A stretch of 64,000 nt of DNA from Deinococcus sp. JMULE3 (GTDB lineage Bacteria; Deinococcota; Deinococci; Deinococcales; Deinococcaceae). The stretch lies in the NCBI RefSeq assembly GCF_013337115.1, contig NZ_SGWE01000004.1, forward strand, positions 682,001 to 746,000, read 5' to 3'. This document shows positions 20,870 through 33,044 of this stretch, one piece after another. Position numbers and translations under genes: made by a program. Under the pieces are notes generated by a model. The model saw nothing but the letters and a program-made list of their open reading frames with translations, had not been told where the DNA came from and did not search any database. Every line of letters begins with the position of its first letter. The stretch's first letter is position 1.

Positions 20870-21895
20870 TCAGCTCTGGGAGGTGCCCAGCGCGCGGGTC
20901 ACGTCCCGCGTCAGGCGGTCGAGGTGGAAGGCGTTGCCCTCGGCCCGTTCGACCTGCCGGGTGCCGGGGTTCACGACGAGCAGGGCCAGCACCTCGCCGC
21001 TCGCGTGGCGGACGTTCACGCCAGGGTGGCCGTCCAGCGCGGCGCGGTCGGCCTCGGGCAGCAGCGTCCAGGCGGGGTCGGCCTTGGTCAGGCCCAGGTG
21101 CGCGACGGGCAGGCGGTGCCCGCTCAGCTGCCCTTCCAGCCAGTCCAGCGCGGCGGGCGTGCCGCCGATCAATCCCTGTTCGATGTGCGGGCGCGGCTGG
21201 TTGTAGCGGACGGGGCGGCCGTCGCGGCGGCGCAGGTCTCCCCCGGCGGCGCGCAGCAGGGCGTGCCCGGCGGCGATGTCCCACTCGCTGCGGGGGGACA
21301 TGGTGAAGGTCGCGTCGACCTGACCGGCCGCAATCCGCGCGAGCTTCAGGGCGATGCTGCCACTGGGTTTCATGCCGGGCAGCGAGGTGCGGTGCAGTTC
21401 CCGCCCGTGCTCGGTGTCGGACACGGCCACGCGCCAGTCCGGCCCACTGGCGGGAGCAGGCACCGGCTGGCCGTTCAGGGTGACAACCTGCCCCACCACG
21501 CCGCTGAACAGCTCGTCGGTCTCCGGGGCGTACACGACACCCAGGACCGGCTCGTCGCCCACCGCGAGGCCGATGCTCACGCAGTAGTCCGGCAGGCCCG
21601 TCGAGTACTCCTTCGTGCCGTCGATGGGGTCCACGATCCACACCCGGTCGTGGCCCAGGCGGGCGCGGTCGTCGGTCTCCTCCTCGGACAGCAGGCCGTC
21701 CGACGGGAACGCGGCGGCCAGGGCGGTCATGATCAGCGTGGACGCCTCGCGGTCGGCGACGGTCACGGGGTCGTCGGCACTCGTCTTGTGTTCCACGGTG
21801 AAACCGGCGCGCAGGTGCGCCAGCAGCAGCGCCCCGGCCTCGCGCGCCAGCGCGGCCGCGACCGTGAGTTCATGCGAGAGGGTGGGAGCGGTCAT
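20870..21895 (-). CDS. CysQ-like 3'(2'),5'-bisphosphate nucleotidase / inositol-monophosphatase family
   Basis: This 341-residue lithium-sensitive type phosphatase has metal-binding motifs SEEETDD, WIVDPIDGTKEY and EWDIAAGHALLRAAGG. It resembles CysQ, which converts PAP to AMP. The protein is about 80 residues longer than usual, with a C-terminal extension (from about 260) of unknown role. ATG 21895 is preferred over 21907 because TATGCT lies just before it in the leaderless spacing. The stop is five bases from the GNAT start. Confidence 0.85.
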   Translation of the reverse strand: MTAPTLSHELTVAAALAREAGALLLAHLRAGFTVEHKTSADDPVTVADREASTLIMTALAAAFPSDGLLSEEETDDRARLGHDRVWIVDPIDGTKEYSTGLPDYCVSIGLAVGDEPVLGVVYAPETDELFSGVVGQVVTLNGQPVPAPASGPDWRVAVSDTEHGRELHRTSLPGMKPSGSIALKLARIAAGQVDATFTMSPRSEWDIAAGHALLRAAGGDLRRRDGRPVRYNQPRPHIEQGLIGGTPAALDWLEGQLSGHRLPVAHLGLTKADPAWTLLPEADRAALDGHPGVNVRHASGEVLALLVVNPGTRQVERAEGNAFHLDRLTRDVTRALGTSQS

Positions 21896-21940
21896 GCCCC
21901 CGAGCATAGCCCGCGCCTCCCCATCACGTTCCGGCCGCGT

Positions 21941-22663
21941 TCAGCCCGGTCCGAGCAGCGCAGCCGAGGGGCACAGGTCGGCCAGCACGCACGCGCGGCA
22001 GCGGGGGTGGCGGCTGAGGCAAACCTCGCGCCCGTGCCGGACGCCCGCGACGTGCAGGCGAAGGCGGTCCGGGGTGGTGCGGGGCACGGTCGCGTCGAAC
22101 CAGCGTTCGACCCGCGCGCCTGTCCAGGTGTCCGGGACCCATTCCAGCCGCCGGGCCAGTCGGTCCAGGTTCCCCTCGACGGGCATGGCGGGGCGGTGCA
22201 GGTCGAACAGGAGGATCAGTGAGGCGGTGTGGCGGCCCACGCCGGGCAGGGCTTCCAGGGTCGCGCGGGCCGCCTCGTCGGTCAGGTCGCTCAGGTGCTG
22301 CAGGGTCAGGGGGCCGTCCTCGTCGGGTCCGGCCAGGGTGGTCAGGATGCCGTGGATGCTGGCGGCCTTGCTGCGGTGCAGGCCGCCGCCCGCGCCGCGC
22401 AGGGTGTCCTCGATCCCGTCCGGGCCGTCGAGCAGGGCGGCCTCCCACCGCGGGTACGCCTCGCGCAGCGCACGGTATTGCCGGTCGGCAGCGGCGCGGG
22501 TGTTCTGCTGGCCCAGGATGGTGCGGATCAGGCTGCTCAGCAGGTCCGCCGGGCGGGTGCGGGGGAAGGGCAGTTCCCCGTCCGGGAGGTGCTGCGCGGC
22601 CAGCCGCCGGGTCACTTCCGGCAGGGTGGCGGGCACCTGAAAGTCGGGGGGAGGGTGGGGCAT
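21941..22663 (-). CDS. Endonuclease III-like HhH-GPD protein with Fe-S loop, altered active site
   Basis: A 240-residue member of the Nth/MutY base-excision family. The helix-hairpin-helix LEALPGVGRHTASL spans about 137-149, and the [4Fe-4S] loop has Cys215, Cys222, Cys225 and Cys231 in canonical spacing. The catalytic Lys of bifunctional EndoIII (GVGRKTA) is His145 here. The catalytic Asp (VDTH) aligns with Glu163 (PVEGNL). The enzyme may be a monofunctional glycosylase, or a binding protein. Deinococcus carries several EndoIII paralogues with different activities. The ATG is followed by a Pro-rich N-terminus. Confidence 0.85.
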   Translation of the reverse strand: MPHPPPDFQVPATLPEVTRRLAAQHLPDGELPFPRTRPADLLSSLIRTILGQQNTRAAADRQYRALREAYPRWEAALLDGPDGIEDTLRGAGGGLHRSKAASIHGILTTLAGPDEDGPLTLQHLSDLTDEAARATLEALPGVGRHTASLILLFDLHRPAMPVEGNLDRLARRLEWVPDTWTGARVERWFDATVPRTTPDRLRLHVAGVRHGREVCLSRHPRCRACVLADLCPSAALLGPG

Positions 22664-22733
22664 CCCGGCAGGCTAACGGGCGCGGCGGGCGGGAACCGTG
22701 CCTGGGGGCGCGATCCCGGCGGGTCCGGCGTGG

Positions 22734-23486
22734 TCAGTACGGCAGTCCGGCCAGTCGCAGCAGTTCCGCTCGGACCTGCGCGGCGTCGTGCGGGCGGTCC
22801 GTGCGCCCCTGGCGGGTCAGGCTCAGGTACAGGGGTTGCAGGGGGTCGAGGGTGTGCGGGTGGGGGTCGTCCGGGTCGGGCAGCGAGCCGTGGATGCCCC
22901 AGCCGAGCAGAACGCCGACGCCGTACAGGTCGCTCTCGGGTCCCAGGGGTTCGCCGCGCGCCGCCTCGGGGCTCTGGAAGGCGGCGGTGCCCATGCGGGT
23001 GGGGGAATCGAAGGTTTCCAGGGTGGGGCCGGACAGGTCGAAATCCACGAGTTTCGCGCTGCCGTCGTCCTCGACGATGATGTTCTCCGGTTTGATGTCG
23101 CGGTGGACCAGTCCGCGTTCGTGCATGTATCCCAGGGCGTCCAGGAGGTGCACCAGGGTCAGGAGGTACGCGCGGCGTTCCTGCTGCAGGGCGGGCCGCT
23201 GGGCGTAGCGGCGGAACAGCACCTCGCCGCGGGCCAGGGTGCTGACCAGGGCCGGCTGGTCGTCCACGACGGTGCGTTCCATGACGCGCACCAGGCGGGG
23301 GTGGTGCAGGTCGTGGGCGTGGTCGTACTCGCGTTCGGCGTACCCGCCGAGGTGCGCGGGGAAGATCTTCACGGCGCAGGGCTGCCCGTCGCGGGCCACG
23401 GCGAAGTACACCAGGCTGTGCGAACCGCGACCGACCGGGCGGACCAGTCGGACGCCGTTTCCCACCACCTGTCCTGCGATCGGCAT
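22734..23486 (-). CDS. Serine/threonine protein kinase (Hanks type)
   Basis: A 250-residue kinase domain with little else. It has a Gly-rich loop GRGSHSLVY, Lys40 in [13 protein letters not shown] (catalytic Asp130) and a DFG position reading DFD (148-150). The Gly after the metal-binding Asp is replaced, and the rest of the activation segment ([10 protein letters not shown]) is normal. No membrane helix or sensor domain is present. The ATG at 23486 has TAGCTT seven bases before it. The long in-frame extension to 23954 is antisense to the patatin gene. Confidence 0.9.
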   Translation of the reverse strand: MPIAGQVVGNGVRLVRPVGRGSHSLVYFAVARDGQPCAVKIFPAHLGGYAEREYDHAHDLHHPRLVRVMERTVVDDQPALVSTLARGEVLFRRYAQRPALQQERRAYLLTLVHLLDALGYMHERGLVHRDIKPENIIVEDDGSAKLVDFDLSGPTLETFDSPTRMGTAAFQSPEAARGEPLGPESDLYGVGVLLGWGIHGSLPDPDDPHPHTLDPLQPLYLSLTRQGRTDRPHDAAQVRAELLRLAGLPY

Positions 23487-23585
23487 CCCCCACAAGCTAC
23501 CCCAACGGTCACTGCTGCGGGTAACACGGCGGCGTACCCCCGGCAACTGTACCGGGTTCAAAAGAGTCGTACAGTGGCGTCTGAG

Positions 23586-24389
23586 ATGAACTACGGACTG
23601 GTGCTTGGCGGTGGGGGCGCACGCGGGCTGGCGCACATCGGCGTGTGGCGCGTGCTGGAGGAACACGGGTTGACGCCCGGCGTGCTGGCCGGGACGAGCA
23701 TGGGTGGACTGGTGGGCGCGTTCATCGCGGCCGGGTACAGCGCAGACGAGATGGAGCGCCTGTCGCGCGGCGTGTCGTGGCGGCGCCTGCTGGACCTGCG
23801 GCCCGGTCCCGGGCTGGTCCGCTCGGGCGTGGTGAGTGCGTGGCTGGCCGATCACCTGCCCGCCACGTTCGAGGAGTTGCGCGTGCCGCTGGCGGTGACG
23901 GCCACGGACCTGCGCTCGGGCCGCGCCGTGTACCTGCAGCGCGGGAACCTGCACGACGCGCTACGGGCGACCAGTGCGTATCCGGGCGCGGTCGAGCCGG
24001 TCGCGCTGGACGGGATGCTGCTCTCGGACGGCGGGATCCTGAATCAGGTGCCGGTGGACGCCGCGCGGTTCCTGGGGGCGCGGCGGGTGCTGGCGGTGGA
24101 CGTCACCGCGCCGGACGTGCTGGACCGGACCGAGCGTCGCGGGGGCCTGTGGCGGCGGGAATCGGCGGGCGCGCCGCTGGGGACCGTGCAGACGCTGCGG
24201 CGCGCGGTGGAGATCATGCAGGCGCAACTGACCGACGCCCGCGTGGGCCTGTACCGACCGGACGTGCTGCTGCGGCCCACGCTGCGGGACGTGGACCTGT
24301 TGAACTTCAACCGGGCGGACGTGGCGGTGCAGGCAGGTGTGGAGGCCGCGCAGACGCAACTGCCGCGCCTGTTGACCCTGCGGGACTGA
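23586..24389 (+). CDS. Patatin-like phospholipase
   Basis: A 267-residue patatin/RssA-type lipid hydrolase with a Ser-Asp dyad. The oxyanion motif is GGGGARG near 8-14, the nucleophile Ser38 is in GTSMGG, and the catalytic Asp is in DGG near 148. No signal peptide is seen, so it is intracellular. TACAGT lies ten bases before the ATG. It is divergent from the kinase gene across a 99-base region. The lepB gene follows 36 bases later. Confidence 0.9.
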   Translation: MNYGLVLGGGGARGLAHIGVWRVLEEHGLTPGVLAGTSMGGLVGAFIAAGYSADEMERLSRGVSWRRLLDLRPGPGLVRSGVVSAWLADHLPATFEELRVPLAVTATDLRSGRAVYLQRGNLHDALRATSAYPGAVEPVALDGMLLSDGGILNQVPVDAARFLGARRVLAVDVTAPDVLDRTERRGGLWRRESAGAPLGTVQTLRRAVEIMQAQLTDARVGLYRPDVLLRPTLRDVDLLNFNRADVAVQAGVEAAQTQLPRLLTLRD

Positions 24390-24425
24390 CCGGGGCGTGG
24401 TCCCATCCGGTATTCTGCGCGGTGC

Positions 24426-25220
<795 letters not shown>

Positions 25221-25230
25221 TCAGACAGGG

Positions 25231-25269
25231 GGCGGGCCGGAAGGGGAGCAAATCCCCCTCCGGCCCGCC
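25231..25269. terminator. Bidirectional hairpin terminator
   Basis: A perfect 10-bp GC stem (GGCGGGCCGG / CCGGCCCGCC) encloses a second AGGGGA/TCCCCT stem. It lies between convergent lepB and the DUF503 gene. Confidence 0.65.
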
Positions 25270-25281
25270 TGCTGTTCTGGG

Positions 25282-25608
25282 TTACTCGTCCTCGTGGTCG
25301 TCGTCGTCCGGGCCCAGCGGGGTGATCTCGATCTGCTCGCTGGTCACGCGGTACGGGCCTTCCTTGGCGACGTAGTCGGCGGCCATGCGCAGGGTCTCCT
25401 CGACCCAGCCGTAGTCGTTGCTGAGGGTCGCCACGCCGATGACCTCCCAGTCGTGGGCGTCCAGGCCGTCCAGGCGGGCGACGGTCAGGGGGAAGCGGGC
25501 CTTGAGGCGTTCGACGACCGGGCGGACCAGGGCGCGTTTCTCCTTCAGGCTGGCGACCCAGGGCATCTCGACGCGGATGGTCAGGACGCCCACATACCCC
25601 AGGGCCAC
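25282..25608 (-). CDS. DUF503 (YlxP-like) protein
   Basis: A 108-residue DUF503 member with the family motif [20 protein letters not shown] and the [10 protein letters not shown] core, ending in an acidic tail (DDDDHEDE). Homologues are often near translation or ribosome-assembly genes, but no activity is known. The GTG start is two bases after the stop of the HMA-like gene, so the pair forms an operon. Confidence 0.85.
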   Translation of the reverse strand: MALGYVGVLTIRVEMPWVASLKEKRALVRPVVERLKARFPLTVARLDGLDAHDWEVIGVATLSNDYGWVEETLRMAADYVAKEGPYRVTSEQIEITPLGPDDDDHEDE

Positions 25609-25610
25609 GC

Positions 25611-25826
25611 TCAGATCATGCCGGCCAGGAAACCCTGTCGGCGGATGGCGCGGACGATGTCCATGACGGTCAGCTGCGAGGGGTCATAGTGGACTTCCAG
25701 CTGGCCCTCGTCGGGGGTGGCTCTCACGATGCCGGGCATGGCGCTCAGGGCCTGGGCGACGGTGGTTCCGGCGTCGCGGCTCATGCCGCGCACGCCCAGC
25801 AGCACGCGGGTGGCGGTGTTGGTCAT
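25611..25826 (-). CDS. Heavy-metal-associated (HMA) fold protein lacking the CxxC motif
   Basis: A 71-residue protein with the ferredoxin-like pattern of CopZ-type chaperones ([20 protein letters not shown], then [21 protein letters not shown]). The loop that normally reads MxCxxC is MSRDAG, so no cysteine is available for copper. It may bind something else or serve as a structural partner. CATAAT lies six bases before the ATG (leaderless). It is followed directly by the DUF503 gene. Confidence 0.82.
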   Translation of the reverse strand: MTNTATRVLLGVRGMSRDAGTTVAQALSAMPGIVRATPDEGQLEVHYDPSQLTVMDIVRAIRRQGFLAGMI

Positions 25827-25943
25827 GCCGTCATTATGCGCTCCGGGCGGGTGGGGTGCCCAGTCATCCAGTCAGCACGCTCATGTGGGCCGCAGGGTCA
25901 TGCAGGTCAGGACGGTCACGCGGTGGGGACAGGGAGCCCCGCT

Positions 25944-26465
25944 TCAGTCCGCCTGGCCCGGGCTGGTCTGGGTCCGGCCGGTCTGGTCGGCGAGTCGTTC
26001 GCCGGGGGCGGTCTGCGCGCGGGTGCCCAGGTGCGTGACGGCGTACGTGCCGGTCAGGACGGCGCTCTCGGCGGCGGCGGCGGCGCGCAGCTCGGGCGTG
26101 ACGGGGTAGTGGACCTCGTACACGGCCGTGTCGTAGGCGCTTTTCACGGTGGCGTGCAGCAGGCCCTCGGTGACGCCCGCGGGGGCCTGGGGGTGGACGC
26201 TCAGGGTGCGGACGAGCACGATGGGCCGGTCGCCCTGCCAGACCGACTGCGCCAGGATGACGCCGTGCAGGGCGCCGTTCTCCTCGGCGACGAAGGAGTG
26301 TTCGCTGCGTTCGTAGAATTTCAGGGCCGGGAGGCTGGTGTGGAGCCTCCCGGCGCGTTCGCGTTCGGGCAGGGTGTCGAAGGTGGGTTCGGCGTGGCGC
26401 TGCACGTCCAGGTCGAGGGCCTGCAGGGCCGGGTAGTCGTGTTCGGTGAAGGTGCGGTAGCGCAT
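25944..26465 (-). CDS. GNAT-like protein, DUF1999 type
   Basis: A 173-residue protein with an N-terminal MRYRTFTEHDYPALQ segment and an acetyltransferase-like strand order (SFVAEENGALHGVILAQS). It resembles DUF1999 proteins typical of Deinococcus-Thermus. The classic Q/RxxGxG/A CoA loop is weak, so acetyl-CoA binding is uncertain. ATG 26465 fits the family N-terminus better than the upstream one at 26483. The C-terminal 25 residues are low-complexity. Confidence 0.75.
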   Translation of the reverse strand: MRYRTFTEHDYPALQALDLDVQRHAEPTFDTLPERERAGRLHTSLPALKFYERSEHSFVAEENGALHGVILAQSVWQGDRPIVLVRTLSVHPQAPAGVTEGLLHATVKSAYDTAVYEVHYPVTPELRAAAAAESAVLTGTYAVTHLGTRAQTAPGERLADQTGRTQTSPGQAD

Positions 26466-26526
26466 ACGCCGAGCGTAGCCCACCCCCGGCGGCCTGAACC
26501 AGGGTCAATCGGGCCGGTGGGGGCGG

Positions 26527-27417
26527 TCAGGCTGGCGTGAGGATGGCCTGCACCTCGGCCCAGTCCGGCATGGCGTCCTGCGCGCCGGGGCGGGTGCAGG
26601 CCAGGGCGGCGGCGATCCCGGCGGCCCGCAGCGCGGCGGGCAGCGGGTCGCCCAGGGCCAGTCGGGCGGCCAGCACACCGCAGAAGGTGTCCCCGGCGCC
26701 GGTGGTGTCGGTGGCCTGCACCGGGTAGGCGGGCAGGCGGTGGGTGCCGCTGCGCGTGACGGTGACGCTGCCCTGGGCGCCCAGCGTGACGGTCACGGCG
26801 TCCGGACCGCGGTCCAGGAGGCTGTGCGCCTGCCGTTCGAGGTTGGTGCCCTCGGGCCGCAGCGCGGCGAGTTCGTGTTCGTTCACGATCAGGTGCGTGA
26901 CGAGGCGCAGCAGCTCGCCGGGCAGGTCACGGGTGGGGGCGGCATTGAGGAGGACGGGAATCCCGAGCTGCCGGGCGGTGCGGGCGGCGTGCAGGGTCAC
27001 CTCGAGCGGGAGTTCCTGTTGCAGCAGGAGGTGCGTGACGCCGTCCAGCGTGGCGGGCAGGTGGTCGGGCGTGACGTGCGCGTTGGCGCCGCTGGCGACC
27101 GTGATGGCGTTCTCGCCGCTGCTGGCGACGGTGATCAGGGCCAGTCCGGTGGGGGCGTCCAGGGTGTGCAGGCCGCTCAGGTTCACGCCGGCTGCGTGCA
27201 GGCCGCGCAGGGCGACGTCCCGGAAGGCATCCTGTCCGGCGGCGCCGGTCAGGGCTACGTCGGCCCCGGCCCGCGCCGCGGCGACGGCCTGGTTGGCGCC
27301 CTTCCCGCCGGGCGAGGTGACGGCGTCCCCGCCCAGCACGGTTTCACCGGGGGCGGGGATGCGGGGGGTCCGGACGGTGAGGTCCGCGTTGACGCTGCCG
27401 ACGACGAGGACAGTCAT
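26527..27417 (-). CDS. rbsK: Ribokinase
   Basis: A 296-residue PfkB-family sugar kinase that phosphorylates ribose at C5. The substrate motif is NADLTV near the N-terminus with GGKGANQAVAAARAG, and the catalytic motif is DTTGAGDTFCG (general base Asp) near 250. It is the usual length for RbsK. No ribose transporter or other rbs genes are nearby, so it probably serves nucleoside or sugar salvage. CACAAT lies six bases before the ATG. Confidence 0.9.
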   Translation of the reverse strand: MTVLVVGSVNADLTVRTPRIPAPGETVLGGDAVTSPGGKGANQAVAAARAGADVALTGAAGQDAFRDVALRGLHAAGVNLSGLHTLDAPTGLALITVASSGENAITVASGANAHVTPDHLPATLDGVTHLLLQQELPLEVTLHAARTARQLGIPVLLNAAPTRDLPGELLRLVTHLIVNEHELAALRPEGTNLERQAHSLLDRGPDAVTVTLGAQGSVTVTRSGTHRLPAYPVQATDTTGAGDTFCGVLAARLALGDPLPAALRAAGIAAALACTRPGAQDAMPDWAEVQAILTPA

Positions 27418-27508
27418 TGGCCTATTGTGACGCCTGGACGGCCTCTGCGTGCCGTGCCGCGCGCGGCAGGCGAACCGCGCCTGCTCGCCGGGCGGATGAT
27501 CGGGCGGG

Positions 27509-28083
27509 TTACGGCGTGTCGGTTCGGTCGGCGGCCCGGGTCTCCTGGGGGTAGCGGGTGCGCCACAGCTGCCAGCCCTCTTCGGGGAAGGCGCGTTTCG
27601 CCTCGGGGGCGAAGAGCAGGGCGCCCTCGCGTTCCAGGACCGGGTCGGGGGTGGGGACGACCACGGTGTCCTGCATGGCGGGGTGGTCCGCCCAGCGGAT
27701 CAGGCGCCCCGAGCCGCCCCAGGCGTCGTCGGTGGCCCACACGACCCGGCCGATGCCCAGCAGGGCGCTGGCGCCGCCGCACATCAGGCAGGGTTCCAGG
27801 CTGGTGTACAGCGTCAGGGTGTGCGGGTCGTCCAGCTTGCCCACCTGGAAGTACAGGTCCATCTCGGCGTGGGCGACGCTGGCGTCCCCGACGTGCTGGG
27901 AGGTCTGGGCTTCGCCGACGCGGTTGCGGCCCCGCGCGATGATCTGGCCTTCGTGGTTCACGAGGACGGCGCCGACGGGGGAACTCCCGGCGGCCTGGCC
28001 CTGCCGGGCGAGGTCGAGGGCGGCGCGCAGGTAGGGGGCGTGGTCGAGGTCCGGGAGGTGGGGGCGGGCCGGTCGTCGCTCAT
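27509..28083 (-). pseudogene. Nucleoside/tRNA-type deaminase, apparent frameshift near N-terminus
   Basis: The main frame (27509-27961 and upstream to about 28059) encodes a cytidine/guanine-deaminase fold. The zinc motif is HAEM (catalytic Glu) and PCLMCGG (two Cys). The upstream in-frame part (HLPDLDHAPYLRAALDLARQG) is the expected first helix, but it has no start codon. ATG 28083 (M-S-D-D-R-P-A-P) is in another frame. One extra C in the run 28060-28064 joins them. Either the gene is broken or the assembly lacks one base. The substrate is not assigned. Confidence 0.78.
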
Positions 28084-28281
28084 GGAGTTCAGCGTGGCGG
28101 GCGGGGCGGTGGGGCCGGGTGCGGGGTGGGTGAGGGGGTCTTCATGCCCGGCGGGAGGTGTTGTTCCCCTGGCGGGCACAGCAGGTGGGCGGTGGTCCTC
28201 CGGAGGGCTGCTGGACGGCGCTGCACGCGCGGAGCGGTGTCTTCAAGGTGCCCACCCGTCAGGCGGTCCGGGGGGCGCCCC
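28084..28281. other. Intergenic region without recognisable gene
   Basis: About 200 bases of very G-rich sequence between the deaminase start and the fadD promoter. Short frames here have no ribosome-binding site or family resemblance. It contains several GGG/GGGG runs but no clear hairpin. With the fadD leader, the gene-free stretch is about 350 bases. Confidence 0.5.
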
Positions 28282-28309
28282 TTGATGCCGCCGCGTCAAT
28301 GTTTATACT
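28282..28309 (+). promoter_or_regulatory. Promoter of fadD
   Basis: TTGATG (28282-28287) and TATACT (28304-28309) with a 16-base spacer, in an AT-rich patch (TATACTTGGTTTAATTTC). The 5' leader would be about 115 bases. The ribosome-binding site is GAGGAG before the ATG at 28433. Confidence 0.65.
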
Positions 28310-28432
28310 TGGTTTAATTTCAGACCCGGCCCAACAGGCCACCCGATCGGCCGAGATCACCCGCCCCTCCCGCCCACACGCGGCGCGGAGCCGGGAGCCG
28401 CCCCCAGGGCACCCCCACCCCCGAGGAGTGAC

Positions 28433-30142
<1,710 letters not shown>

Positions 30143-30265
30143 AGGGGGCAGTGGGAAGTAGGGAGTGGGAGTGGGAAAGAAAGGGGCGGCCTCAGCGGGC
30201 CGCCTCTGCTCCTGTGTTCTCCTGTGCTGTTCCCACTTCCCACAACCCACTGCCCACTCCCCTCT

Positions 30266-30266
<1 letters not shown>
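30143..30266. repeat. G-rich palindromic repeat with quadruplex motif and GC hairpin
   Basis: The left arm (30144-30178) has five GGG runs separated by 3-5 bases. The right arm (about 30231-30261) is its imperfect complement (TTCCCACTTCCCACAACCC). Between them lies a perfect 7-bp stem GGCGGCC / GGCCGCC (30185-30191, 30198-30204). It is located between convergent fadD and tsaD, so it can serve as a terminator. It is related to the element at 8049-8175. Confidence 0.65.
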
Positions 30267-31273
<1,007 letters not shown>

Positions 31274-31339
31274 CGCCGGGGAGTGTAGCAGGGGGCAGGC
31301 GGGGCAAATGGACGCCAATGGCAGAACGGGTGGGGCCGG

Positions 31340-31714
31340 TCAGCGCTGCTGGTCGCGCACGGCGGCCAGGGTCTCCTCGAACTCGTCGAGGAACTCGTCT
31401 TCCAGCAGGCGGTCGCGGATCAGGGCGTCCTGCTCGGTGGTGGCCTGCTCGCGGGTCCAGCGCAGCCGCGCCTGACGCGCGCCGCTCACGTTGCCCTTCC
31501 CGGCAATGAAACGCGCCGCGTGCCGCACGGCCTGCACCGGGTCCTCGGTGGGCGCCGTGACGGACAGGTTACGCAGACCACCCTGGTCGTTCACCAGCGA
31601 ACAGGTCACCTCGATGCGCGGGCCGCGCCGGGCCAGGAACACCTGATCCACGCGCCACATGCTGGTCGCGCGGATGGGGTCCGGGGCGCGCTGGGGGGCG
31701 CGGCGGCGGGCCAC
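31340..31714 (-). CDS. Unknown small basic/acidic protein
   Basis: This 124-residue protein has a basic N-terminus (MARRRAPQRAPDPIR), a central beta-rich part with VDQVFLARRGPRIEVTCSL, and an acidic helical C-terminus (LLEDEFLDEFEETLAAV). I do not recognise a family. The GTG start is one base after the butyrate kinase stop, so both are translated from one message. TsaD follows downstream on the same strand. Confidence 0.7.
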   Translation of the reverse strand: MARRRAPQRAPDPIRATSMWRVDQVFLARRGPRIEVTCSLVNDQGGLRNLSVTAPTEDPVQAVRHAARFIAGKGNVSGARQARLRWTREQATTEQDALIRDRLLEDEFLDEFEETLAAVRDQQR

Positions 31715-31715
31715 G

Positions 31716-32794
31716 TCAGGACCCCGGCGCGGCGGGCGGCGTCCACTCGCGCAGCGCCTCCTGACCCAGCAGGACGCGCCCGGCGCCCTCGGCGAGCGCT
31801 TCGAGTTCCAGTTCGCCGGGAATCACGAACACCGGGGCGATCCACGCGACGCGCCGCTCGATCCGGTCGATCAGTTCGTCCCAGCGGGCGATCCCACCGG
31901 TCAGGACGATCGCGTCCGGGCGGGCGCTGAGCGCGCCGGTCATCGCGCCGATCGCCTTGGCGGCCTGATGCACGAACGCGGCGGCGACGCGACTGACATC
32001 CGGGTCGCTCAGGCTGCGGGCTTCCAGTTCACGCAGGTTCGCGCTGCCGGTCAGCGCCAGGAAGCCACTCCCGGCGGCGAGGTGATGCAGCGTCTGATCT
32101 CCCAGCTGCCCGTGCAGGCGCAGCAGGTCCCGCGCGGGCACCGGGCCGCTCTGACGGGCACCCATGGGGCCGCCGTCCGCGCCACTGCCCGTGGTGTCGA
32201 TGGCGCGCCCGACCTCGAAGGCGGTGACGCTGGTGGTCGCCCCCAGGTGCGCGACGACCAGACGGGCGTCCTGGAAGCGCTTGCCGACCTCGTACGCGGC
32301 GCGCCGGGCAACGGCGCGGGCGTTCAGCGCGTGGAATTCCGCGCGGCGACTGACGCCCTGCACGCCGGTGGGACGCGCCTCGGGCAGCAGTTCGTCCGCG
32401 CTCTGCGGGTCCACGATAAACGCGGGCACGCCGCGCGCGTCCGCGACGGCCAGGGCCAGCGGGCCGCCCAGGTTCGGGGGGTCCTGCCCGGCGTCGCAGG
32501 CCAGCGCGAACGCCGCGAGTTCCGGGGTGACGCGGTACGTGCCGGTCGTGACCCGCCCGATGAACCCGCCGCGCCCCACCACGGCGTCCGGCGCGGGCCA
32601 GTCGGCGGTCAGGGCCAGCACCTGCCGGGCCAGCTCGGGCAGGTCCTCGGGGGTGGGGGGGCGTCCAGCGACAGTTCGGCGCGCGTCAGGCTCAGGCGCA
32701 GCTGTCCCGGCAGGGCGGGGTTCGCGCTGGGCTCGATCTGGGCGCAGGCGAGTTTCACGCCGCTGGTTCCGGGATTGATCACGTGGGCGATCAC
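31716..32794 (-). pseudogene. buk: Butyrate/branched-chain carboxylate kinase (ASKHA), apparent frameshift
   Basis: The N-terminus MIAHVINPGTSGVKLACAQ (GTG start 32794) has the phosphate-binding strand of acetate/butyrate kinases. The rest (VVGRGGFIG, then VVAHLGATTSVTAF, DTTGSGADGGPMG and VLTGGIARW) is a complete Buk body of about 350 residues in another frame. One extra C in the G-run 32655-32661 (coding strand C7 before AC) joins them. If intact, it makes acyl phosphate from butyrate-type acids and ATP. No phosphotransbutyrylase gene is adjacent. TACGCT lies eight bases before the GTG. Confidence 0.82.
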
Positions 32795-32858
32795 AACGCC
32801 GCAGCGTACCAGATCGGAGGGTGACCGCAGCGGAACACCCCACCGGACGGCACGGGAG

Positions 32859-32893
32859 GGGCGGGCGCCCCCCGTTCCCGGAGGCGCCCGCCC
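32859..32893. terminator. GC hairpin terminator
   Basis: A perfect 11-bp stem (GGGCGGGCGCC / GGCGCCCGCCC) with a 13-base loop, downstream of hpf and upstream of the butyrate kinase gene. Confidence 0.6.
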
Positions 32894-32908
32894 GTCAGTC
32901 CTGCGCTC

Positions 32909-33044
32909 ATACGGATTCCGTCTGTTTCGTTGACAGATCGGAACACCACCGATCTGCCAACTCCACGCCCGGAACCCGTTTCTCTGCTACTCGCATCCGC
33001 TCGGGTTGAACGGTTTTTGCAAACCATTCAACCGGAGTCCGTAT
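32909..33044 (-). repeat. MITE-like intergenic repeat, copy C (136 bp, reverse orientation)
   Basis: On the minus strand it reads ATACGGACTCCG ... CGGAATCCGTAT, with one mismatch between the termini. Both internal hairpins of copy A are kept. In the first stem an A-T pair becomes T-G, so pairing is preserved. The left end overlaps the hpf stop codon by one base, the same placement and orientation relative to the gene as in copies A and B. Confidence 0.85.

Noticed and set aside
20865..21641. N-terminal extension of the RimJ-type GNAT
   Set aside because: It runs in another frame through the CysQ-like gene on the same strand and is Arg/Pro-rich. ATG 20864 gives the normal domain.
28084..28281. 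Small ORFs in the gap before fadD
   Set aside because: They have no ribosome-binding site, no leaderless -10 and no recognisable protein features.
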